From Geobacter sp. (GTDB lineage Bacteria; Desulfobacterota; Desulfuromonadia; Geobacterales; DSM-12255): a stretch of 33,601 nucleotides of DNA. The notes beneath the pieces are model-generated. The model did not search any database and was not told where the DNA came from. It saw only the letters and a program-made list of their open reading frames with translations. Shown here in pieces: positions 15,941-22,600 of the stretch. Where the stretch lies: positions 1 to 33,601 of the forward strand of contig VFJK01000046.1 in assembly GCA_009886125.1 (NCBI GenBank). Reading direction: 5' to 3'. Every line of letters starts with the position of its first letter. Positions within the stretch are counted from its first letter, which is position 1. The translations under genes and the position numbers were made by a program.

Positions 15941-16981
15941 TTACTGCTTTTCCTTTAAATATTGAAATATCTGCAAACGTTGGTTGTAAGAATCAGAGAC
16001 ATAAATTCTGTCCTCATGATCTATGAAAATCCCGTTCGGCATAAAAAACTGTCCCGGCATTTTACCGGTGTTGCCGATATAAAGCAGAAGCTGCCCGGCC
16101 TGGTTGAAAATCTGGAAATTATCAAAATTCGCATCAATTATATAGATATGAGACTCACTGTCGATTGCAACACCTTTTGGCCGTGCAAAAGTCCCGGGGC
16201 TGTCACCAACAGTACCGATTGTCTTGACAAGATTACCCGCGGGGTCAAACATCTTTATTGTAAAATTGAACGCGTCAGTAACGTAAACATTCCCTTTCGG
16301 ATCAATGGAGATATTTACGGGTCTGTTCAGATTGACTATCTCCGGACGGTTAGGGAACTCCCTCAAAAAACGGTCTTTATCATCAAAAACATTTATTTTA
16401 TTGGCAAGTACATCAACCACATATTTATAGTCATTCCTGCCGACCGCAATCCCGGCCGGGCGCCGGAACTCAACTACACCGGAGCCTAAAACACCCAGAT
16501 ATTCAGAATCCTTACTGTATTTATAGACTTTAGCCTTTACCGAATCGGTCACATAGATATTACCATAACTGTCAAGCGCGACACCTACCGGGCTCGCCAG
16601 AGGCTCAGTCCCTGAATGAGTAATATAGGTGATTTCATTATCGACAAAATCTACTCGGTGAACCAGTCGTGCTGAAGGGTCTGCAATGTATATAAACCTC
16701 TCTCCGTCGGACACGATACCCGCCGGAGTCATAAGTCCAACACCTTGCGGAAGTTCTCCGGTGACAGCTTCAAAGAGTGATTTGAAAGCGCTTTTCGGAG
16801 CGGTAAACTCATCTGGCCCGGTAAATACTTTTAAAAGCTTCACTCTTGGCTGCTCAGGGGGCGGAGGCCATACCTGTGAGACTCCTGAACCGGAAAAAAA
16901 CTCAGATTTTGCCCGTTGATGTGAGCACGCGGTAAGCGATAAGAACAGAAGAACATATATGAATGATTTTATTCTGTTCAA
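15941..16981 (-). CDS. Six-bladed NHL-repeat beta-propeller lipoprotein (TTG start)
   Basis: 346 residues with lipobox LTAC (Cys near residue 19), so membrane-anchored. Six NHL-type blades are visible, each with a PxGI/V start and YV/IxD core: PAGIVSDGERFIYIADP, PVGVALDSYGNIYVTDS, PAGIAVGRNDYKYVVDV, PVNISIDPKGNVYVTDA, PKGVAIDSESHIYIIDA and PNGIFIDHEDRIYVSDS. No in-frame ATG precedes the signal; the start is TTG 16981 with AGGAG six bases upstream. NHL propellers are binding or scaffold modules and are often encoded beside multiheme cytochromes in metal-reducing bacteria. Here the gene sits directly before two of them. The ligand is unknown. Confidence 0.92.
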   Translation of the reverse strand: MNRIKSFIYVLLFLSLTACSHQRAKSEFFSGSGVSQVWPPPPEQPRVKLLKVFTGPDEFTAPKSAFKSLFEAVTGELPQGVGLMTPAGIVSDGERFIYIADPSARLVHRVDFVDNEITYITHSGTEPLASPVGVALDSYGNIYVTDSVKAKVYKYSKDSEYLGVLGSGVVEFRRPAGIAVGRNDYKYVVDVLANKINVFDDKDRFLREFPNRPEIVNLNRPVNISIDPKGNVYVTDAFNFTIKMFDPAGNLVKTIGTVGDSPGTFARPKGVAIDSESHIYIIDANFDNFQIFNQAGQLLLYIGNTGKMPGQFFMPNGIFIDHEDRIYVSDSYNQRLQIFQYLKEKQ

Positions 16982-16987
16982 ACAAAG

Positions 16988-16992
16988 CTCCT
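16988..16992 (-). promoter_or_regulatory. Ribosome binding site supporting the TTG start of the NHL gene
   Basis: AGGAG on the minus strand, six bases before TTG 16981. It supports an unusual TTG initiation codon for the NHL lipoprotein, because no ATG or GTG is available ahead of the lipoprotein signal. Confidence 0.7.
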
Positions 16993-16994
16993 GA

Positions 16995-17177
16995 TCAGGC
17001 TAAAAGCATTCCGGTAATCCAGAAAAGAAAAAAACTGAGTGATATCAAACCCCATTTCCCTGCTGCTCTGACAATGAACTTGTTGTCAGCCGGAAAAGAG
17101 TAGTGAATGAAAAAAATAACGGTTACTATCCAGCCCCATAACCCGATCTGTGAAACCAGCCCCCAATATTCGTTCAT
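16995..17177 (-). CDS. Small two-helix membrane protein (60 residues)
   Basis: A short hydrophobic protein with two predicted transmembrane helices (about 10-26 and 41-59) joined by a loop containing PADNKFIVRAAGKWG. It is likely real: it has GGGGAG six bases before the ATG, overlaps the glycosyltransferase stop by four bases (ATGA) and is followed 13 bp later by the NHL gene. No family is recognised. Its position suggests a helper of the glycosyltransferase or a small subunit of a membrane complex with the NHL/cytochrome proteins. Neither can be shown from sequence. Confidence 0.75.
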   Translation of the reverse strand: MNEYWGLVSQIGLWGWIVTVIFFIHYSFPADNKFIVRAAGKWGLISLSFFLFWITGMLLA

Positions 17178-17917
17178 TTGCTGCTCCCCGAGCTGAAGAT
17201 GGACCTGCTGATTGTCCCCAGTTTGAGTTTCCAGACCATAAGTACTGCTTCGCGTACTATCTGTTTTGACATTTTGGAAGTCCCTGCGTGCCTGTCAATG
17301 AAAATTATAGGGATTTCGCCGATTCTGAACCCACTCTCATTACATCTGTAGTTCATTTCAATCTGGAAGGAATATCCATCCGACTTTATGGATTCGAGGT
17401 TTAGAGATTCCAGGACTCTCCTGCTGAAACATTTGAATCCGCCCGTGCAGTCAGAAAGATGAAGCCCTGTTATAAGGCGAGTATACACACTTGCACAGTA
17501 GCTGAGAATGAGGCGTCTTATAGGCCAGTTTACAACACTGACTCCGTTAAGGTAACGAGAACCGATCACAAGATCATATTCTGACATCTTTTCGATGAAC
17601 AACGGCAGCATGGTAGGATCATGTGAAAAATCAGCATCCATCTCTACTATGTAATCAGCACCATTATCCAGTGCTATCCTGAAACCCTCCCGGTATGCTG
17701 AACCAAGACCAAGCTTTCCCGCCCGGTGAAGGACCTTGACCCTTGAAGAATTCAGGGCAAGAGTGTCAGCAATTGCACCGGTACCATCAGGAGAGTTGTC
17801 ATCGACAAAAAGGATATCGACTCTTTCATCCTGGGAGAGAATCAACCCTGAAAGCTTTTCAATATTGTCACGTTCGTTATATGTAGGTATGACTACAGTA
17901 ATCTTCAATTGACTCAT
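17174..17917 (-). CDS. GT2 family polyprenol-phosphate sugar transferase (DPM1-like)
   Basis: 247 residues with the dolichyl/polyprenyl-phosphate mannosyltransferase pattern: VVIPTYNERDNI at the N-terminus, FVDDNSPDGT, the metal-binding DAD at 94-96 in MDADFSHDP, DLVIGSRY, and CTGGFKCFSR. It lacks C-terminal transmembrane segments, so it is a soluble DPM1-type enzyme that transfers a sugar from a nucleotide donor to a lipid phosphate at the inner membrane. The sugar cannot be read from the sequence. It is the first gene of the cytochrome block; co-expression with secreted cytochromes and manC elsewhere in the window could point to protein or surface glycosylation (inference). Confidence 0.92.
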   Translation of the reverse strand: MSQLKITVVIPTYNERDNIEKLSGLILSQDERVDILFVDDNSPDGTGAIADTLALNSSRVKVLHRAGKLGLGSAYREGFRIALDNGADYIVEMDADFSHDPTMLPLFIEKMSEYDLVIGSRYLNGVSVVNWPIRRLILSYCASVYTRLITGLHLSDCTGGFKCFSRRVLESLNLESIKSDGYSFQIEMNYRCNESGFRIGEIPIIFIDRHAGTSKMSKQIVREAVLMVWKLKLGTISRSIFSSGSSK

Positions 17918-17942
17918 CCGCTAATATAAAATGTATTTTAAA

Positions 17943-17971
17943 AGAATAAATGAATACTCAAAATCATGCAA
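17943..17971 (-). promoter_or_regulatory. Possible sigma-70 promoter for the glycosyltransferase-cytochrome block
   Basis: In the 72-bp AT-rich gap after the TPR gene, the minus strand shows TTGCAT (17966-17971), 17 bases, then TATTCT (17943-17948). The match is partial (3/6 and 4/6), but the gap is the only non-coding break between these two gene groups. No hairpin terminator for the upstream group was seen. Confidence 0.3.
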
Positions 17972-17989
17972 GGGAAAGGGGGTTGTGAT

Positions 17990-18928
17990 TCAATTTTGAC
18001 CAGCCTGTGACCTCGATGAACGGAGTTTCTCAAGAGACCCTCGTGCATCTGATGCACTCATGTCATCACCTGCTTTCATGTAAATTCTGACTGCCTGATC
18101 CAGATCCTCCTCTGCCCTGCGAAACTCTTTACCAGCAACATTTATTGCCGCAGATCTCTTGAATGAGAGGGCAGCCGTATTATTGTCGCCAAGAAGCTCA
18201 TAAACTCTTCCCATCCCGCGAAGGTCATCAGATACCCTGATTGAAACCGCTACCTCTTTGTCCAGAAGAAGTGCTGTTTGAAAAAGAATCAGAGAATCAG
18301 TAAGCCTTTTTTCAAGCAAAGCTGCCTCGGCGAGAATCCTCAGAGAGTTCCCCTCCTCCCTCTTTTCACCTAAAGACCTGGCTAGCTTTTCAGCAGCTGT
18401 CGCGTTCTCTTTAACATTGAGCAACATCCCTTTCTTAAGATAAATCGAGGCTAAAAAATTCAGCATCCTCGGTCGGTCTTTTTCTCCGGCAGCTTTGACT
18501 GCTTTGCCAGCCCAGAATTCCGAATCATCGAGTGAAGTTTTTTGCAATAAGGATTTAGCTTTTTCGAAATAAACCTCCGCCTCCAGCTCTGGAGTATGCG
18601 CCGATAAATTCAGTGCGTAGTCGATAGCAGCGTCAGCTTTTTCCGAATCACCAATCTTCCTGTTCACTCGGGAACTGTTAATAAGGGTCAAGACCATGCC
18701 GTGGAAATTCTCAACAGAGCTGAAAAGCCGATGAGCTTCCAGAAATTCTGACTCTGCCGCGATCAGTTTCCCCTGAGCCTCTGCATTTACACCTGTCAGG
18801 TTCCTCCGCTCAGCCTGCTGCAGAAAAGACGAAGGCTTCTGCTTTGGTGTTGAAACGCATGAGACAAGAAGAACTGGAGTCAGGATAAAGAGCACGAGTG
18901 GTAGAGTGACATTAATCAGCCTATTCAT
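17990..18928 (-). CDS. TPR-repeat lipoprotein of the Mla-like operon
   Basis: 312 residues with lipobox LLVSC (Cys24) and about six helix-pair repeats rich in Ala/Leu/Glu (for example AEAALLEKRLTDSLILFQTALLL), a TPR superhelix. The start is ATG 18928 with AGGAGGGA just upstream, overlapping the MCE gene stop by eight bases. A longer frame from 18976 would lack a signal peptide. As the last gene of the permease-ABC-MCE operon, it may be the outer-membrane or periplasmic partner of the MCE protein, a position held by MlaA or ABC-type auxiliary lipoproteins in other systems. The exact role is unknown. Confidence 0.85.
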   Translation of the reverse strand: MNRLINVTLPLVLFILTPVLLVSCVSTPKQKPSSFLQQAERRNLTGVNAEAQGKLIAAESEFLEAHRLFSSVENFHGMVLTLINSSRVNRKIGDSEKADAAIDYALNLSAHTPELEAEVYFEKAKSLLQKTSLDDSEFWAGKAVKAAGEKDRPRMLNFLASIYLKKGMLLNVKENATAAEKLARSLGEKREEGNSLRILAEAALLEKRLTDSLILFQTALLLDKEVAVSIRVSDDLRGMGRVYELLGDNNTAALSFKRSAAINVAGKEFRRAEEDLDQAVRIYMKAGDDMSASDARGSLEKLRSSRSQAGQN

Positions 18929-19892
18929 TACTGTCCCTCCTGATAAGGGGGTTCTGTTCGGAAGGTGCAACAGCACTGCTGAGCGGCCATATCCATCTCA
19001 TCCCCTCAAGCAGATCCTGACTCTGCCCTATCACTCCATCAGTCTTGTTTATCAACCTGGGTATCTGCGGAAGAGCCTCAGCTGAAGTCTGTTTCAACTC
19101 CTTTGAGAGAAGCTGAATGTTCTGAAGTGTTACATCAAGTTTTTGAACCATTGGGGGGAGGCTTTTTTCGACAATATTCATGGATCTGTCGACTTTTGAA
19201 AGTACCGGCTCGATCTGCTCGATCCTGGTTCCAGCCATAGTGAGCAGAGAATCGAGTTTTTTACCGGCACTTTCGACAGTGTATTTGCCACTGACAAGCA
19301 ACAGATCGACGCTCTGTCTGCTCTTCTCGAGATTACCAGACACTTCTCTCAGATTCCGGATAGCCTGCTTGATATCGCCGTCTTCTCTATTGATGTAGGC
19401 AATGATATCCCTGATATCCAGAAGCACAGGAGTAACTTTTGAAGCAAGTTCATTGGCAATATCTTCAAAAGCCATGGAGCTTCCGAGCGTAATCACTCCG
19501 TTCTCAGGAATAAGTTCTGGTGAGGTCCCGCTGGTGATTTCGATGATAAAGTCACCGATCATCCCTTCTTTGATCAGTTTGGCAATTGAGTCCTTACGTA
19601 TCCATTTCTTGTACTTACGGTCAATATGAAGAACGACATCAACAGCCGCTGAGTCATTAAGCGTTATTGACTTCACTCTCCCGATCCGGAAACCGGAAAG
19701 CTTGATCGGCATCCCCTGTGAAAAGCCAGTCCCCTTTGGAGCGATGAGCCGTATCGAATAGGTAGACGTCAACAAATCACTCTCAACTGCTATGAAGAGG
19801 ACAACCGCAAGAACACCGATCACCGCGGTCAGAACGAATATGCCGACCTTTCTTTCAATATTCTTAAATCGTGTGTCAGTACCTGTGATCAT
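18921..19892 (-). CDS. MCE family (MlaD-like) lipid transport protein
   Basis: 323 residues: one N-terminal transmembrane helix (about 16-36), then a single MCE domain (about 44-122, with GTGFSQGMPIKLSGFRIGRV and MIGDFIIEI), then a long helical C-terminal extension (about 140-300) with coiled-coil character. MCE proteins form hexameric rings that carry lipids between the inner and outer membranes. The long helical tail resembles the needle-forming type (PqiB/Mce-like) rather than short MlaD. It overlaps the ABC gene by four bases (ATGA) and has GGAGG about 11 bases upstream. Confidence 0.92.
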   Translation of the reverse strand: MITGTDTRFKNIERKVGIFVLTAVIGVLAVVLFIAVESDLLTSTYSIRLIAPKGTGFSQGMPIKLSGFRIGRVKSITLNDSAAVDVVLHIDRKYKKWIRKDSIAKLIKEGMIGDFIIEITSGTSPELIPENGVITLGSSMAFEDIANELASKVTPVLLDIRDIIAYINREDGDIKQAIRNLREVSGNLEKSRQSVDLLLVSGKYTVESAGKKLDSLLTMAGTRIEQIEPVLSKVDRSMNIVEKSLPPMVQKLDVTLQNIQLLSKELKQTSAEALPQIPRLINKTDGVIGQSQDLLEGMRWIWPLSSAVAPSEQNPLIRRDSNE

Positions 19893-20536
19893 GACGGTGT
19901 GGCACCTCCCGCATTGTAGATGAGATCGGCCTGAATACCTCTCAGAGAGTCCTGATTTGAGGTGATATACATTGAAGTCCTTCCCGCGTCCTGTTCATGA
20001 TAAGACTGTGCGAGTGAGGATAAATGCTTCTGTTCACTTCTACTCAGACCGTCAAGGGTTGACTGATACACCATCAAAAGAGGTTCCTTGAGAAGTGCCC
20101 GCGCAAAGGCTATCTGCCTGCGCTCGAACATGGAGAGACGGTTCGGAAGAACGGAAAGTGATCCATCATACCCTACAACTTCAAGGACCTTACGCCCGCG
20201 TTCCTCAATCTCTGATTTTCTGACAATGCCTTCGTAAGAGATCTGTAACGTAAGGTTCTCCCATACATTCAGATTGGATATGAACCCTCCGTCATCGTAG
20301 ATCACACCGATCCCTTTCCTGAAATCAGAAAGTTCCTTATCATTAAGGAGATACGGCTGGATATCATTGACAGAAAGAACCCCCTCCAGCGGGGGAAGAA
20401 ATCCTGTCAGGAGCCTGACAATAACCCTGGTCTCAATCTCCCTGGAGACAACAATAGCCGCTGATGATCCGCGCCTGACAGAGAAATCAAGCATTGAATC
20501 GACTTCGGCAGCAATAACTTGTGAGAAAAGTACCAT
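19889..20536 (-). CDS. Degenerate ABC transporter ATP-binding subunit (MlaF-like pseudo-ATPase)
   Basis: 215 residues aligning with the ABC fold in order, but every catalytic motif is altered. The Walker A position (about 30-37) reads VSREIETR instead of GxxGxGKS/T. The Q-loop glutamine is lost (IGVIYDDGGF). The signature is LSMFERRQ instead of LSGGQxxR. Walker B reads LLMVYQST instead of LLLDEPT, and the switch histidine is lost (MYITSNQD). The frame is intact, and the gene overlaps the MCE gene by four bases, so it is a maintained protein rather than a decayed pseudogene. It may be a structural subunit, pair with an active ATPase encoded elsewhere, or have lost activity. No clear ribosome site was seen before ATG 20536. 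Confidence 0.82.
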   Translation of the reverse strand: MVLFSQVIAAEVDSMLDFSVRRGSSAAIVVSREIETRVIVRLLTGFLPPLEGVLSVNDIQPYLLNDKELSDFRKGIGVIYDDGGFISNLNVWENLTLQISYEGIVRKSEIEERGRKVLEVVGYDGSLSVLPNRLSMFERRQIAFARALLKEPLLMVYQSTLDGLSRSEQKHLSSLAQSYHEQDAGRTSMYITSNQDSLRGIQADLIYNAGGATPS

Positions 20537-20550
20537 AGAAGAGTCCGATT

Positions 20551-21327
20551 TCAGAAAATGAACGTGAACGAGATAAGAACGTCCAGTATGAAAACAATAA
20601 CCAGACTGTGAATTACTGACTTTGTGCCGGCTTGCGGAATCTGGGTTATACTGTCACCTACCCGCAACCCTGCATTGCATCCAAGTGCTGCAATAACAAC
20701 TCCGAATAAAAGACTTTTTGAAGAGGAGATCAGGAGTTCTCGTAGAGAGAGTACTGAAATAATACCCTGCTTGATATGTGAAAGCGGAATCTGCCAACCG
20801 AGCCATGAAACAAGCAGACCCGAGGATACAGCGATCAGGTTGAAATATGCATTAAGCACAAAAAGAGCAATACCGACGCCTACCACTCTGGGCAAGAGCA
20901 GATACTGCTCTCCCGGGATACCGAGAGTCTCAAGATACTCTATCTCGCCCTTAAGCTTCATCTGGCCGAGCTCGATAGCTATCGCTGACCCACTTCGGGC
21001 GATAACTACCAGGGCCGTTATCAAGGGAGCGAGCTCCCGGATAACGACCCAGACAAAAACTTTTCCAATGAGCGATCCCCTGCCGGCATCAGTTACATTC
21101 GACATCTGGGAGATAATGGCTATTCCGACTGCAATAGATATGACAAAAACAACCTTGAAAGCTTCGTTCCCGGTGAAAAAAACCTGCCTCATGCAAACCT
21201 GCATAACTGATCTGCGGCCACTGACAAGAGTATCTACCAGGCTCTTGAAAACACTTAATAATAGTGTTATCAGGTCAGCGACAGTGATATATGCGGCTAA
21301 AGCGCTTCGTCCCAGGTAAGAAACCAT
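20551..21327 (-). CDS. MlaE family ABC permease
   Basis: 258 residues with the MlaE/YrbE topology of about five to six hydrophobic helices and family-typical stretches: VVFVISIAVGIAIISQ, VIRELAPLITALVVIARSGSAIAIELG and GEIEYLETLGI. It is the inner-membrane permease of a lipid (phospholipid or related) MCE transport system. It is the first gene of the operon. Its coupling-helix segment (EIEYLETLGI) is intact although the ABC partner is degenerate. The short gap upstream (21328-21380) contains no convincing promoter, so readthrough from the helix-hairpin-helix gene is likely. Confidence 0.93.
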   Translation of the reverse strand: MVSYLGRSALAAYITVADLITLLLSVFKSLVDTLVSGRRSVMQVCMRQVFFTGNEAFKVVFVISIAVGIAIISQMSNVTDAGRGSLIGKVFVWVVIRELAPLITALVVIARSGSAIAIELGQMKLKGEIEYLETLGIPGEQYLLLPRVVGVGIALFVLNAYFNLIAVSSGLLVSWLGWQIPLSHIKQGIISVLSLRELLISSSKSLLFGVVIAALGCNAGLRVGDSITQIPQAGTKSVIHSLVIVFILDVLISFTFIF

Positions 21328-21380
21328 GTGCTCGCTTTCAATGTAAAGTCAGGAGACAGAGAACAGTGAACAGATCTTTT

Positions 21381-21746
21381 CTATTTTTTACTTTCTGCCT
21401 TTGTCTGCCTGGCAATGATCTTGTCCTTGATCTTCTCATACACAGCTGGAGGGATAATCTTCCTGCTAATCAACTGGTCTTTCTTGGCATAAGGGCGACC
21501 GGAGATTATCTTTTTTGAATACTCTTCACCGATTCCCGGGATCTTCTTCAACTGCTCCTCGTTAGCGGTATTAATATCTATAAGTTCCTCTTTTGCAGGA
21601 GCAGTCGGCTTGGTGTCTGTCTTCTTCTCAGCAACAGGAGCAATCGGTGTTTTGGTTGCAGCAGGTTTATCTGCAGCAAAAGTAAAACCGGCGGCCAATA
21701 CCAGGGCAAATGCCAGAGAGGTTACCAACGTCACGAGTTTTTTCAT
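21381..21746 (-). CDS. Secreted ComEA-like helix-hairpin-helix protein
   Basis: 121 residues: a signal peptide ending at FA/AD (about residue 24), a Lys/Thr/Pro/Ala-rich linker (about 26-53) and one helix-hairpin-helix domain (about 55-115) with DINTANEEQLKKIPGIGE. A lysine-rich tail follows. HhH domains bind DNA non-specifically, and periplasmic ComEA does so in natural transformation. However, many Geobacter-type proteins of this size have no proven role. AGGAGGA precedes ATG 21746. It stands between the TonB-like gene and the Mla-like operon with its own candidate promoter. DNA uptake is possible but unproven, since comEC is not in the window. Confidence 0.85.
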   Translation of the reverse strand: MKKLVTLVTSLAFALVLAAGFTFAADKPAATKTPIAPVAEKKTDTKPTAPAKEELIDINTANEEQLKKIPGIGEEYSKKIISGRPYAKKDQLISRKIIPPAVYEKIKDKIIARQTKAESKK

Positions 21747-21777
21747 CTGATTCCTCCTGAGATAAGATTGTCTACTG

Positions 21778-21808
21778 ATTAAGTAACAGGAGGTTCAAAG
21801 GGTGTCAA
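21778..21808 (-). promoter_or_regulatory. Candidate sigma-70 promoter for the ComEA-like gene
   Basis: The minus strand has a perfect -35 TTGACA (21803-21808) and CTTAAT (21778-21783, 4/6 of consensus) after 19 bases, slightly long. It lies in the 104-bp gap between the TonB-like gene and the ComEA-like gene. The rest of the gap shows no other signal beyond the ribosome site. Confidence 0.4.
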
Positions 21809-21850
21809 GAGATTGATGCCTTGAGAGTGCATGGCAAAGTGGCTGTGAAT

Positions 21851-22600
21851 CTAATGTGGGTTGACCTTCTTTTTGGCAATGCCGGGAAGCATAAGCCTGA
21901 GAGGTGGGACGAAACGGATGGGAGCATTAAAAACCCTGCCATAGAAGCTCCGGGGAAGCGGTGGAAGAGGCTCGGCCTTTTTGATTGAATCAAGTAGAGC
22001 CAGATCCTGTTCACTGCTCCCTGAGCTCTCGATAAGATCGCAGCCAAGAACCTTCCCTTCTCTTGAAATATGGATGTTGACCGAAGCAGCAGAAGTAAAA
22101 GTGCCTTTCGCAGCACCGCTCACCCACCAGACCTCGTTGATACGCCTCATAAGAGTGAAATAATAGACCCTGATATCATCCTTCAGACTCTCACCCTCGG
22201 CAAAACTGGCAAAATGCCCGGAAATCATCCCGAGCCCTATAGAAGTCTCATGAATTGCTTCAGGCGACTGGAGAGCTTTCCGGAGAGAATGCTCTATTCT
22301 CTTGTCAAATTCGGCGACTTCCGGAGATATTTCCGGTACCGGCTGGGTATTCGGCGGAAGAGGGTCGACGGCCTGCGACTGCTCATCAAGGGGTTTTTCA
22401 TCTGGATCAGGAAGAGAGGATATGTTCTGAAGATCGAGGAATACAGGTGGAGCAGGCGGGGCTGTAAAACGACCGGGAAGAGTAAGAAGTGCCGTGACGG
22501 CAATATGAAGGATCAGTGAGATCACAACCGTACAGACGAAGATGTCTACTGATCTTCGTTCCCCGAGAAGGGAGGATGAGGGGTCTGACTGATCGATCAT
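21851..22600 (-). CDS. TonB C-terminal domain protein
   Basis: 249 residues: a cytoplasmic N-terminus, one transmembrane helix (about 20-41), a Pro/Asp-rich periplasmic linker (about 45-95) and a C-terminal TonB-like domain (about 140-235, with INEVWWVSG, VNIHISREGKVLGCDLIESSG and AEPLPPLP). TonB proteins pass proton-motive energy to outer-membrane receptors with ExbB/ExbD. Neither exb gene nor a receptor gene is nearby. The start overlaps the AOR gene stop by four bases, which is unexpected functionally. The Pro-rich linker is short for a span-reaching TonB, so a TolA/TonB-family envelope role is also possible. Confidence 0.85.
   Translation of the reverse strand: MIDQSDPSSSLLGERRSVDIFVCTVVISLILHIAVTALLTLPGRFTAPPAPPVFLDLQNISSLPDPDEKPLDEQSQAVDPLPPNTQPVPEISPEVAEFDKRIEHSLRKALQSPEAIHETSIGLGMISGHFASFAEGESLKDDIRVYYFTLMRRINEVWWVSGAAKGTFTSAASVNIHISREGKVLGCDLIESSGSSEQDLALLDSIKKAEPLPPLPRSFYGRVFNAPIRFVPPLRLMLPGIAKKKVNPH

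Noticed and set aside
19889-20536. Calling the ABC subunit a pseudogene
   Set aside because: There is no frameshift or internal stop, overlaps with the next gene are kept, and the order of ABC segments is preserved; a maintained pseudo-ATPase fits better.
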